A stretch of 64,000 nt of DNA from Phaeobacter sp. A36a-5a (GTDB lineage: Bacteria; Pseudomonadota; Alphaproteobacteria; Rhodobacterales; Rhodobacteraceae): contig NZ_JBBLYU010000001.1 of NCBI RefSeq assembly GCF_037911135.1, positions 2,210,525 through 2,274,524 on the forward strand, given 5' to 3'. Within the stretch, counting starts at the first letter, position 1. Every line of letters starts with the position of its first letter. Positions 9,598-19,045 of the stretch are shown here, one piece after another. The notes beneath the pieces are model-generated. The model searched no databases. It was not told the origin of the DNA and saw only the letters and a program-made list of their open reading frames with translations. The position numbers were made by a program, and so were the translations under genes.

Positions 9598-10361
9598 CGC
9601 TGGAAATTCTCATCTCCGAGCTGCTCAATGGCACCAAACACGGCTTCTTTACCCGTCGCGGCGGGGCCTCTTCGGGTATTTTTGCCGGATTGAATTGCGG
9701 GCTTGGCTCGTCGGATCAGCGCGAAGCGGTGCAGATCAACCGGATGCGCGTCGCCGCAGCGATGGAGGCATCGCCCGAGGCGCTTGGCCGGGTGAATCAG
9801 GTGCATTCCGCCAATGTCCTGACGATCTCCGATCCCCGGCAGGACAATATTCAGGGCGATATTCAGGCTGATGCCATGGTCACCAATGTGCCCGGCGTGG
9901 TGCTGTCGATCCTGACCGCCGACTGCCAGCCGGTTCTGTTTCACGACCCGGAGGCCAATGTGGTCGGCGCAGCTCATGCCGGGTGGCGCGGCACGCTTGA
10001 TGGCGTGCTGGAGGCCACGTTGGACGCGATGGAACAGCTGGGCGCGCGGCGGCAGTCCACCCGCGCGGTCATCGGCCCGTCGATCTCGCAGCGCGCCTAT
10101 GAGGTCGGCCCTGAGTTCTTTGACGACTTCATGATGCAGGATCCGGAAAACGCACGGTTTTTTGCCAATGGCGAGGGCGATCGCTACCTCTTTGATCTGC
10201 CCTCTCTGGGTCTGCACAAACTGCGCAGCGCCGGCGTGGCCGAGGCCGCATGGACCGGGCATTGCACCTACTCTGACCCGGAACGGTTCTATTCCTTCCG
10301 CCGCGCGACCCATCACAAAGAGGTCGACTACGGGCGCCTGATCTCCTGCATTCGCCTGTAG
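9594..10361 (+). CDS. pgeF: PgeF/YfiH-family polyphenol oxidase or purine nucleoside phosphorylase
   Basis: A 255-residue copper- or zinc-binding protein of the YfiH family (formerly multicopper polyphenol oxidase laccase). Metal and catalytic residues are visible in QVHSANV, LTADCQPVL, HAGWRG and GHCTYSD. Members have been assigned purine nucleoside phosphorylase activity and, in E. coli, clearing of mis-incorporated serine in peptidoglycan precursors. It is the third gene of the lgt-midA-pgeF run, with an ATGA overlap. Confidence 0.9.
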   Translation: MTLEILISELLNGTKHGFFTRRGGASSGIFAGLNCGLGSSDQREAVQINRMRVAAAMEASPEALGRVNQVHSANVLTISDPRQDNIQGDIQADAMVTNVPGVVLSILTADCQPVLFHDPEANVVGAAHAGWRGTLDGVLEATLDAMEQLGARRQSTRAVIGPSISQRAYEVGPEFFDDFMMQDPENARFFANGEGDRYLFDLPSLGLHKLRSAGVAEAAWTGHCTYSDPERFYSFRRATHHKEVDYGRLISCIRL

Positions 10362-10556
10362 GCGCCGCGACCTGCAATTCGCGGCCCAATGTGACCACCG
10401 AAGCGCGCCCGCGCGGGGGCTGAGTGCGCGCGGATCACTGCGGCGTTCCTGTGATTTCCACAGATCGGCCACATTCCCGGCGCATTGGCAGGCGACAAAA
10501 GACGGGACTAAAGCGCGGGCCGCAGAATGCTGCCCCGCTCCTACAGGAGACGCCTC

Positions 10557-10709
10557 ATGAAACCAAAATCGCGCTTCATCAAATCCATTGTAGCTGCCGC
10601 CAAGACCGAAGAGGTGCGCCTACCCTGGACGCGTGGCGCCACCCGGCAGATCGCGATTGAGCGGCGTCGCGAGACTCTCCGGCGCCCGGCCCAGGCCAAG
10701 AGCGCCTGA
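10557..10709 (+). CDS. small basic conserved protein
   Basis: A 50-residue, strongly basic protein (MKPKSRFIKSIVAAAKTEE..., then R/K-rich to the end) preceded by a good ribosome site (CAGGAG, 8 nt before the ATG). The pattern KSI-AAAK-EEV-LPW-RGA has the look of a conserved Rhodobacteraceae micro-protein, which is recollection and not a search result. It has no signal peptide or membrane segment. The charge suggests nucleic-acid or membrane-surface contact, but no function is known. Confidence 0.65.
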   Translation: MKPKSRFIKSIVAAAKTEEVRLPWTRGATRQIAIERRRETLRRPAQAKSA

Positions 10710-10983
10710 GATCATTGAAGAGGCGTCCTTGCAATCTCGACGGCCCGCTCTCACGACGGGGCCGGGAATACCCGCCTGACACCGTCCACCGGTGATCACC
10801 TCCGGCGGCGGCCTCTGCCCAAGACAGGACCGCCGCATTTACCTGCCCGATTGGGCGCATTGCCCGGGACTGCGCGTATTGCGACCGGGGCGCCCGACAG
10901 GGACCAAGCGATTCCGGCGCGCCTTCTGCTCATCGCGCTGCCGGGGTTGATGCAAGTACAGTCATGAGAGAGGCACGTTCGCC

Positions 10984-11760
10984 ATGACCATACCCCAGTC
11001 GCTGCGACGCGCAGCTGCCAATGCGGTCGAAGCCAATGCTCTGCTACAGGACCCTGCTGCCCAGCGCGGCGGGACGCGGCCACAGCTGCGCCGTTACGAT
11101 GTCTGTAGCCTGCTGCCAAACGGCCAAATCGCCGAGACACGCCATGTCGCACCGTCGCTGCCATTGTTCGAAGACGCCTTTACCGCCTTTTGCCGCGGAT
11201 CCCTGATCGAGACCACGCAGGGGCCCATTGCAATCGAGGATCTGCTGCCGGGCGATGAGCTGATCACCTTTGATGGCGACCCCCTCCCCCTGTTGTGGAA
11301 AGGCAGCACCAGCCTTATCCCATCGCGCAGCGGGCAGCACGGTCGCAGCCACCGGCTGACCAGCTTTACCGCCGATAGCCTTGGCGAGGCAAAGCCGATG
11401 TCGACGGTTGTCGCAGGCCCCGCCGCGCGGCTGTTGCAACGGGCACCTCTGCCGGGGATCAAGCTGGACAATGCCGTCTCGCTGGTTCCGGTGCAGCAAT
11501 ATCATGACGGGATGAGTATTTTCGAAACCGCGCCCCCGACCGCCGTGGACCTCTTTCATCTATGCCTGCCGCGCCATGCGGCGATCAGTGTCGGCGGTCT
11601 GCCGTTCGAGACCTATCACCCCGGCCCGGAGGCCCTGAAACTGGTGAGCCACGCCATCCGCACGCTCTATCTGAACCTGTTTTCGCATGTCGAATCGATC
11701 GCAGGCTTCGGCCCGCTGGCCTATCCCCGGATCCTGCTGCAAGATCCCGATATGAACTAA
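10984..11760 (+). CDS. Hint-domain protein, degenerate
   Basis: A 258-residue protein with a Hint_2-type (hedgehog/intein) module. The module opens with FCRGSLIETTQGPIAIEDLLPGDEL at about residues 75-99, giving the expected N-terminal Cys. The second block, which normally reads SPxHR, here aligns as GPAARLL, so the conserved His appears replaced by Ala. The later segment (LFHLCLPRHAAISVGGLPFETYHPG) matches the normal Hint C-terminal part. Self-processing is therefore doubtful. Compare the complete copy at 62234-63319. It stands alone and ends in a bidirectional terminator. Confidence 0.8.
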   Translation: MTIPQSLRRAAANAVEANALLQDPAAQRGGTRPQLRRYDVCSLLPNGQIAETRHVAPSLPLFEDAFTAFCRGSLIETTQGPIAIEDLLPGDELITFDGDPLPLLWKGSTSLIPSRSGQHGRSHRLTSFTADSLGEAKPMSTVVAGPAARLLQRAPLPGIKLDNAVSLVPVQQYHDGMSIFETAPPTAVDLFHLCLPRHAAISVGGLPFETYHPGPEALKLVSHAIRTLYLNLFSHVESIAGFGPLAYPRILLQDPDMN

Positions 11761-11797
11761 GCCGGGTCCGCCGACAGCTGCGGCGGTCGCCCCAAAC

Positions 11798-11830
11798 GAA
11801 AAAAGCGCCCGCATTGCGAGGCGCTTTTTC
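11798..11830. terminator. bidirectional rho-independent terminator
   Basis: AAAAAGCGCC...GGCGCTTTTT arms with a T tract on each strand, placed between the stop of the Hint gene and the stop of the convergent Lrp gene. Confidence 0.85.
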
Positions 11831-11871
11831 TGATCAGACTGGCCTGACCGATTTCTGCGAGGCTCTGCCCC

Positions 11872-12372
11872 TCAGGCTTCGCGCGCGAGCCGTTGCTCCA
11901 GCACATCAAAGGGAACGCCGGGTTCGTCCTTGGCCCCTCGGATCACCAGCGAGGTCTTGACGCTGGCCACATTCGGCGTCGTCAGCAGATCGCCGGTCAG
12001 AAAGCTCTGGAAGGTGCTGAGATCGGGCGCGACGCATTTCAGGATGAAATCCACCTCGCCGTTCAGCATGTGGCACTCGCGCACCAGCGGCCAGTCGCGA
12101 CATTTCGCTTCAAAGGCGCTCAGCTCGGCCTCGGCCTGGCTTTCCAGCCCCACCATGGCAAAGACCTGCACTTCGAACCCCAATTCGCGTGCGTTGACCT
12201 CGGCATGGTATCCGCGGATCAGCCCGGCCTCCTCAAGCGAGCGCACCCGGCGCAGGCACGGCGGTGCGGAAATACCCACACGCTTGGCCAGTTCAACATT
12301 GGTCATACGACCGTCGGCCTGCAACTCCGACAAAATCTTGCGATCAATCGGATCAAGGCGTGTTGTGACCAT
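11872..12372 (-). CDS. Lrp/AsnC-family transcriptional regulator
   Basis: A 166-residue feast/famine regulator: winged helix at residues about 8-65 (LDPIDRKILSELQADGRMTNVELAKRV, then PPCLRRVRSLEEAGLI) and a C-terminal RAM ligand-binding domain (VLGLE-type strand VFAMVGLES, then HMLNGEVDFILKC). It is divergent from trxB with a 240-bp gap, so trxB-rraB and its own gene are the obvious candidate targets. The effector amino acid cannot be read from sequence. Confidence 0.92.
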   Translation of the reverse strand: MVTTRLDPIDRKILSELQADGRMTNVELAKRVGISAPPCLRRVRSLEEAGLIRGYHAEVNARELGFEVQVFAMVGLESQAEAELSAFEAKCRDWPLVRECHMLNGEVDFILKCVAPDLSTFQSFLTGDLLTTPNVASVKTSLVIRGAKDEPGVPFDVLEQRLAREA

Positions 12373-12574
12373 CTGGAAGCTCCTGTTGAATTTTCCGTTT
12401 GTTATACCAGCATCCGTAGTGCACGCAATATTATTTCAGGCGCGCGCAACAATATTTGCCGTTGATAAGATGAGACCTCAGCATCTTAGCCCAGGCATCA
12501 AAACCGGGGGCATCCGACATCGCTGAAGCCGGGGCTTTAAGACATCGCCGGGTGCAGTTATATGCATTGCCTGA

Positions 12575-13893
<1,319 letters not shown>

Positions 13894-13946
13894 GCCCAAG
13901 GCGGCCCCGACTGCCAGACCCCTGTCCCGGCCCGCCGGAGACAACA

Positions 13947-13993
13947 GACCGCCCGTTCCGCTTGCGTTGCAATAGGGGAACGGCGGTCCTTTT
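13947..13993 (+). terminator. terminator of trxB-rraB
   Basis: GACCGCCCGTTCC / GGAACGGCGGTC arms with a single mismatch bulge, followed by CTTTT. Confidence 0.7.
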
Positions 13994-14016
13994 CACGAAA
14001 CTCAAAAGGGTTTTGA

Positions 14017-14035
14017 CTTTGCTGCGACTGCAAAG
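14017..14035. promoter_or_regulatory. palindromic operator candidate upstream of sat fusion gene
   Basis: CTTTGCTGCGACTGCAAAG: perfect 6-bp arms CTTTGC / GCAAAG around TGCGACT. It overlaps a possible -35 element (TTGACT at 14013-14018) and sits 42 bp before the ATG. A near-identical element precedes the MaoC gene (33054-33071). The position fits a repressor site. Confidence 0.55.
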
Positions 14036-14077
14036 CATGACATGCGTTCACCCGTGAACACACTTTGAGTCGACCCG

Positions 14078-16153
14078 ATGCCATCCCGATCCACACCACT
14101 CAGCCATGAGGACGAAGACCTGCTCTTTCGTATCCTCAGCCAGCTCGACAAGGCGCCAGACGCCTCGCAGCGGGCCACGGCGACGGCTGTAGGGATATCA
14201 CTTGGGCGGCTCAATGCACATCTACGCGCAGCCGCAGAAGCCGGTCTTGTCAAGGTCAGCCATCGCGCAGGTCCCGACAAACGTCAACGCTTCGCCTATG
14301 CGCTTACCACCCGAGGTGCTGCCGAAAAAATTCGGCTCACCGATCAGTTTCTCGCCCGCAAGTTCGCCGAATACGACGCGCTTCACGCTGAACTCACTGG
14401 GACCACCAGTGGCCTCGTCCCCTTCAAGTACAGGACCAAGTTGATGCAGAATAATCTTGCCCCCATCCCGGAGCTTTATGTCTCCTATGACTCCGCCCAA
14501 AAGCTGAAGGTCGAAGCCGCAGAGCTGAAGAGCCATGACCTGAGCCCGCGCCAGATCTGCGATCTGGAGCTGCTGATGAACGGCGGCTTCAACCCGCTGA
14601 AAGGGTTTCTGAGCGAAGCAGACTACAACGGCGTTGTCGAAAACATGCGCCTTGCGGACGGCACCCTCTGGCCGATGCCGATCACGCTGGATGTGTCCGA
14701 GGATTTTGCCGCATCGCTGGAAATCGGCGAAGACATCGCCCTGCGCGATCAGGAAGGTGTCATCCTTGGCACCATGACCGTGACCGATCGCTGGGAGCCG
14801 AACAAATCGCGCGAAGCCGAAAAGGTGTTCGGCGCCGATGATGACGCCCATCCGGCGGTCAACTACCTGCATAACACCGCAGGCAAGATCTATCTGGGCG
14901 GCCCGGTGACCGGCATCCAGCAGCCCGTCCACTATGATTTCCGCGGACGTCGCGACACTCCGAACGAGCTGCGCGCCTATTTCCGCAAACTGGGCTGGCG
15001 CCGCATCGTGGCCTTCCAGACCCGCAACCCGCTGCATCGGGCACATCAGGAACTGACCTTCCGCGCCGCGCGCGAGGCCCAGGCCAACCTGCTGATCCAC
15101 CCGGTTGTCGGCATGACAAAACCGGGCGACGTCGATCATTTCACCCGCGTCCGCTGCTACGAGGCGGTTCTGGACAAGTATCCGGCGGCCACCACATCCA
15201 TGTCGCTCTTGAACCTGGCAATGCGTATGGCCGGCCCCCGCGAGGCGGTCTGGCACGGGCTGATCCGCAAAAACCACGGCTGCACCCATTTCATCGTTGG
15301 TCGCGATCACGCAGGCCCCGGCAAGAACTCCGCCGGTGAAGATTTCTACGGCCCTTATGATGCGCAGGATCTGTTCCGCGAGCATCAGGAAGAAATCGGC
15401 ATCGAAATGGTCGACTTCAAACACATGGTCTATGTGCAGGAACGCGCCCAATACGAACCCAACGACGAGATTGAAGATCGTGACAATGTCACCATCCTGA
15501 ACATCTCCGGCACCGAACTGCGCCGCCGCCTGCAAGAAGGCCTGGAGATCCCCGAGTGGTTCTCCTTCCCCGAGGTTGTGAACGAGCTGCGCAAGACCAA
15601 GCCGCCACGTTCCAAGCAGGGCTTCACCGTGTTCTTCACCGGGTTCTCCGGCTCCGGCAAATCCACCATTGCAAATGCTCTGATGGTCAAGCTGATGGAA
15701 ATGGGCGGCCGTCCGGTGACGCTGCTCGATGGCGACATCGTGCGGAAAAACCTCAGCTCCGAACTGGGCTTCTCGAAAGAGCACCGCGACCTCAACATCC
15801 GCCGCATCGGCTATGTGGCCTCCGAGATCACCAAGAACGGCGGCATCGCCATCTGCGCGCCGATCGCGCCTTATGCCACTACCCGCCGCGCCGTGCGTGA
15901 GGATGTGGAGCAGTTCGGTGCTTTCCTGGAGGTGCATGTCGCGACCTCGATCGAGGAATGCGAGCGCCGCGACCGCAAGGGTCTCTACAAGTTGGCTCGC
16001 GAAGGAAAGATCAAGGAATTCACAGGGATTTCCGATCCCTATGATGTCCCCGTTGATCCGGAGCTGCGTGTCGAGACCGAGAATGTCGACGTCGACAACT
16101 GCGCTCATCAGGTTCTGCTGAAGCTGGAGAACATGGGGCTGATCGCAGGCTGA
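14078..16153 (+). CDS. winged-helix domain fused to bifunctional ATP sulfurylase / APS kinase
   Basis: Sulfate activation: ATP sulfurylase makes APS, and the APS kinase domain makes PAPS. The open frame encodes 691 residues. Residues 1-110 resemble the EPS-associated MarR-like winged helix (SLGRLNAHLRAAAEAGLVKVSHR, then FAYALTTRGAAEKIRLTDQFLARKF). From Met123 (MQNNLAPIPELYVSY, ATG 14444) it is a normal Sat/APSK of 569 residues: QTRNPLHRAH at 314, GRDHAGPG, P-loop GFSGSGKST at 522-530. An AGGA lies 8 nt before ATG 14444, so a shorter product may be made from the same message. No stop separates the two parts. Whether the fusion is translated as one chain is unproven; the enzyme assignment is secure. 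Confidence 0.9.
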   Translation: MPSRSTPLSHEDEDLLFRILSQLDKAPDASQRATATAVGISLGRLNAHLRAAAEAGLVKVSHRAGPDKRQRFAYALTTRGAAEKIRLTDQFLARKFAEYDALHAELTGTTSGLVPFKYRTKLMQNNLAPIPELYVSYDSAQKLKVEAAELKSHDLSPRQICDLELLMNGGFNPLKGFLSEADYNGVVENMRLADGTLWPMPITLDVSEDFAASLEIGEDIALRDQEGVILGTMTVTDRWEPNKSREAEKVFGADDDAHPAVNYLHNTAGKIYLGGPVTGIQQPVHYDFRGRRDTPNELRAYFRKLGWRRIVAFQTRNPLHRAHQELTFRAAREAQANLLIHPVVGMTKPGDVDHFTRVRCYEAVLDKYPAATTSMSLLNLAMRMAGPREAVWHGLIRKNHGCTHFIVGRDHAGPGKNSAGEDFYGPYDAQDLFREHQEEIGIEMVDFKHMVYVQERAQYEPNDEIEDRDNVTILNISGTELRRRLQEGLEIPEWFSFPEVVNELRKTKPPRSKQGFTVFFTGFSGSGKSTIANALMVKLMEMGGRPVTLLDGDIVRKNLSSELGFSKEHRDLNIRRIGYVASEITKNGGIAICAPIAPYATTRRAVREDVEQFGAFLEVHVATSIEECERRDRKGLYKLAREGKIKEFTGISDPYDVPVDPELRVETENVDVDNCAHQVLLKLENMGLIAG

Positions 16154-16173
16154 TCCACCCGCAAGACTGACAG

Positions 16174-16201
16174 AAGGCCGCCCGATCGGGCGGCCTTTTT
16201 T
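16174..16201. terminator. strong rho-independent terminator
   Basis: A perfect 12-bp-arm hairpin (AAGGCCGCCCGA / TCGGGCGGCCTT) followed by TTTTT. It lies between the convergent stops of the sat fusion gene and the GT10 gene and can serve both. Confidence 0.9.
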
Positions 16202-16217
16202 CGACTCACACATGGGG

Positions 16218-17081
16218 TTAAAGGCTGGCCCGAAGCGCCTCCGCCGCGCGACGCTCGATACTGCCATATCGCGCAGCCTCCGGCTTAAGCGCCCTGAGCG
16301 TCGGCAGCCGCGCCGTGTAATCATCCTGCGATATCATCGCGATGGCCGCGCGTATCTCTTCGCCGGTAGAGCAGATAATCATTCCGGCAGGATCGAAGAA
16401 ATCGCTGATATTCGGGCAGCCCCAATAGATCGGCACCGTTTCGCAGAGGATCGCGTCGATGAGCTTCTCTGAGAAATAATTCCGTTCGCGGACATTCTCG
16501 ATCACCACACTATAGCGGTAGGGCGCCAGCCCGTCGGATTTTGTCTCAAACGGCTGGTATCCCCGCCCGAGGATGGCCACCTCGGGCGTGCTGCACCTCA
16601 GATGTTCGACCACGTCATGGCGCAGCTTGTGGCCCGGATGGTCCCGCTTGGCTGAGGCGATGATCGAAAGATCGGCACGTTTCTCTATCGCCAGCTCCTG
16701 CCACTCAGGCACCCATGTGGTGCCGAAGGGCAGGAAAAGCCCGTTGCCAATGCCCGCCAGCAAGTCCTCATTATAGCTGAACACCCGAAAGAACCGCCGC
16801 CAGGTCCAGGGCAGCAGCCGGTGGTGCAACGACGACATGATTTTGGGCTCCATCACCATCATGGAGATCCCCGCCCGACAGGGCCAGCGCCCCGGCAGGT
16901 GCATTCCGGTTTTTGCCCAGACAATCAGATGGTCTTGCGCTGCAAGATCCGAGACCCGCCCGCCGATCAGATCGCCGGGGCAACCGAACGGCCAGTGCAG
17001 GCTTGCAAGCTCGCGATTGGCAAAGGCCCGGTTCAGCTTTGCCCCATAGGGCACCACCGCAATGGCAGGCTCGCGCGTCAC
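16218..17081 (-). CDS. GT10-family (alpha-1,3-fucosyltransferase-like) glycosyltransferase
   Basis: A 287-residue predicted glycosyltransferase. The C-terminal half carries the GT10 signature: YSVVIENVRERNYFSEKLIDA followed by TVPIYWGCPNISDFFD, matching the donor-binding E-N...EKL-DA...PVYWG pattern of bacterial FutA. The N-terminal half is divergent. The start is a GTG at 17081, 13 bp after the stop of phzF on the same strand, so the two are probably co-transcribed. It has no membrane segment. The sugar and acceptor (surface polysaccharide, presumably) are unknown. Confidence 0.82.
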   Translation of the reverse strand: MTREPAIAVVPYGAKLNRAFANRELASLHWPFGCPGDLIGGRVSDLAAQDHLIVWAKTGMHLPGRWPCRAGISMMVMEPKIMSSLHHRLLPWTWRRFFRVFSYNEDLLAGIGNGLFLPFGTTWVPEWQELAIEKRADLSIIASAKRDHPGHKLRHDVVEHLRCSTPEVAILGRGYQPFETKSDGLAPYRYSVVIENVRERNYFSEKLIDAILCETVPIYWGCPNISDFFDPAGMIICSTGEEIRAAIAMISQDDYTARLPTLRALKPEAARYGSIERRAAEALRASL

Positions 17082-17094
17082 AGTCCGCCCTCTG

Positions 17095-17976
17095 TCAGCC
17101 GAGGTCTGGCAGATCTACGGTGCCGCGCATCAGAACATAGCCCCGGCCCGCCACCCGCACGCCCTCAATCGCATCCGCCGGGCCAACCCGCGTCACCACA
17201 GCCTGACCGGGACGGCCAAGACCATGTCCCTGCTCGGCAATGAAACGGTCGCGCTCCATCAGACCGTGGTGCCACAGATAGGCGGCCATGGCGCCGGTCG
17301 CCGAGCCTGTAAATGGATCCTCCGGCGGGCTCGGCGGGGCCATCAGCAGCCGCGAGAATGTGTCCCCCTCGGCGGTGGCACCGCTCAAGGTCACCAGAAA
17401 CGGTTCCATCATGTCGATACCGTCGGCACCCATTGCCGCCCCCAGCCGGGCCAGCGCCGGCACATCCAGCGTCGCGGCCTCAAGCGCGGCACGGTCCCGC
17501 AACACCGTGATACAGAACGGCAATCCGGTCGACACCCGCTGCGGTCGGCCAACAATCGCCTCCACCGGCAGCGAAACCGCCGCCGCGACCAGCTGCGGAT
17601 CGGCAAATGCGCCGAATTCTGGCGCGATCTGGGTCATTTCAATGAGATCATCCGCCATGCTCACCCGCACCAGACCGGCTCCGGTCTCCAGCGTGATCAC
17701 ATCGCCCTCCATCAGGCCACGGTCGCGCAAGGCTGCCACGGTGGCAATGGTCGGATGGCCTGCAAAAGGGATCTCGCGGCTGGCGAGGAAATAGCGCACC
17801 CGCACATCGGCAACCTGTGACGGGCCGGTGAAGGTGCATTCCACCAGCGAGGTCTCGCGCACATAGGCCATGCAGATCTCATCGCTCAGCCCGGCGCCGC
17901 CATGGACCACTGCGCAGCCGTTGCCACCAAAGGCCCGGCCCGAAAAGGCATCTACCCAGTCAAAATCGTATCGCAA
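17095..17976 (-). CDS. PhzF-family isomerase/epimerase
   Basis: A 293-residue protein with the diaminopimelate-epimerase-like double fold of PhzF. Family motifs are YDFDWVDAFSGRAFGGNGCAVV at the N-terminus, FAGHPTIATVAAL at about 70-82 and DPFTGSATGAMAAYL in the second half. A TTG start at 17976 is preferred because GGAGGG lies 4 nt upstream; the frame extends 15 codons further. Only one PhzF-like gene is present and no phenazine cluster, so the substrate is unknown. It is upstream of, and likely co-transcribed with, the GT10 gene. Confidence 0.88.
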   Translation of the reverse strand: MRYDFDWVDAFSGRAFGGNGCAVVHGGAGLSDEICMAYVRETSLVECTFTGPSQVADVRVRYFLASREIPFAGHPTIATVAALRDRGLMEGDVITLETGAGLVRVSMADDLIEMTQIAPEFGAFADPQLVAAAVSLPVEAIVGRPQRVSTGLPFCITVLRDRAALEAATLDVPALARLGAAMGADGIDMMEPFLVTLSGATAEGDTFSRLLMAPPSPPEDPFTGSATGAMAAYLWHHGLMERDRFIAEQGHGLGRPGQAVVTRVGPADAIEGVRVAGRGYVLMRGTVDLPDLG

Positions 17977-18141
17977 TGTACCCTCCCCGGCGTGATCACG
18001 GTCCTGCGTCAGCAAGATCACGCCGCACGCGGCATCGCAAGCGGATTTGGGCCCGGAGTTGCCGCCTGCCCCTTTGATTGCACCTGCGCGCAGCGCCTGC
18101 CGGACAGCCTGAGAGCCCCGCCGCAGCTGTCACCCACCCAA

Positions 18142-18170
18142 CAAAAAGGGCGCCATGGATATGGCGCCCG
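18142..18170 (-). terminator. terminator of hsp20-DUF1150 operon
   Basis: On the minus strand, GGGCGCCATATCCATGGCGCCC followed by TTTTT, about 55 bp past the DUF1150 stop. Confidence 0.9.
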
Positions 18171-18223
18171 ATCCGCTTGCAATCACCTGCGCGGGCGTTG
18201 CTCACGCCGTGCGGCAATATCTA

Positions 18224-18448
18224 TTAGTGCACCGGCACCGGCGCATAATCATGCTGCCGCGCCAGAACAAAGGCCATTTTCCGGTCGCTGACCAGGGCCA
18301 GCTGTTCACCAGCGGCATCATGCACCGCATAGAGGTGGCTGCGCCCGGCGGCACCGGCCTGAACCTCCGCAGGGAGATCCGCGACATCAACCGCCTTGAC
18401 ATAGACAATGCGGCTGTCGGCATCGTTGAACTGATAGGCTGTATGCAT
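18224..18448 (-). CDS. DUF1150 family protein
   Basis: A 74-residue protein (IVYVKAVDVADLPAEVQAG..., then LYAVHDAAGEQLALVSDRKMAFVLARQHD) of the DUF1150 family, which in alphaproteobacteria is regularly found next to small heat-shock genes. It follows hsp20 by 5 bp on the same strand and shares its promoter and terminator, so a stress role is inferred from context. There is no known biochemical function. Confidence 0.85.
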   Translation of the reverse strand: MHTAYQFNDADSRIVYVKAVDVADLPAEVQAGAAGRSHLYAVHDAAGEQLALVSDRKMAFVLARQHDYAPVPVH

Positions 18449-18453
18449 CTGTC

Positions 18454-18867
18454 TTACCCCTTCTTGATATTGATCGTCTGAACCACGGTTTCGGGCCGCG
18501 ATCGGGTCAGGTCGACATGCAAGAGGCCATTTTCCATAATGGCCTCCCCCACCTCGACCCCATCCGCCAGCACAAACATGCGCTGAAACTGCCGCGCGGC
18601 AATGCCCCGGTGCAAAAACACCCGGCCATCGCTGTCATCGCTCTGGCGTCCCCGGATGACCAGTTGACGGTCCTCGACAGTGATCGCCAGATCCGCCTCG
18701 CCGAAGCCGGCCACCGCCAGCGTGATGCGATAGGAATGATCTGAGGTTTGTTCGATATTATAGGGAGGGTAGCCCTCGTTCCCGGATTTGGCCGAGCGTT
18801 CCAAGAGGCGTTCCAGCTGCTCAAATCCCAACATATGCGGATACGAGCCAAGTGTGAGTTTAGACAC
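18454..18867 (-). CDS. Hsp20/alpha-crystallin small heat-shock protein
   Basis: ATP-independent holdase chaperone of 137 residues. The alpha-crystallin domain spans about residues 30-130, from PPYNIEQTSDHSYRITLAVAGF to the conserved AIMENGLLHVDL near the end. A GTG start at 18867 (VSKLTLGSYPHMLGFEQLE) is preferred because AAGGA lies 8 nt upstream; the frame is open 15 codons further. A heat-shock-type promoter lies about 70 bp upstream. Confidence 0.92.
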   Translation of the reverse strand: MSKLTLGSYPHMLGFEQLERLLERSAKSGNEGYPPYNIEQTSDHSYRITLAVAGFGEADLAITVEDRQLVIRGRQSDDSDGRVFLHRGIAARQFQRMFVLADGVEVGEAIMENGLLHVDLTRSRPETVVQTINIKKG

Positions 18868-18934
18868 GGGTTTCGTCCTTGATTCTAAAGCGACGTATGG
18901 CGACGGCCCCATTATGGCGACCGCTTCCCTAAGA

Positions 18935-18962
18935 ATATGGATGTTTTATCTGTTTTCACAAG
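18935..18962 (-). promoter_or_regulatory. RpoH (sigma-32)-type promoter of hsp20
   Basis: On the minus strand, CTTGTGA, a 13-bp spacer, then ATCCATAT, close to the sigma-32 consensus (CTTGAAA, 11-15 bp, CCCCATNT). Its position gives a leader of about 60 nt to the hsp20 GTG. Confidence 0.55.
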
Positions 18963-19045
18963 CCCAAGGCACCGCGGCGCTGGCGCAAAAGCCTCTAAAA
19001 GCGTAATATTCGCCAAAGATTAACCCGCCAGCCGACGAGTCGCCA

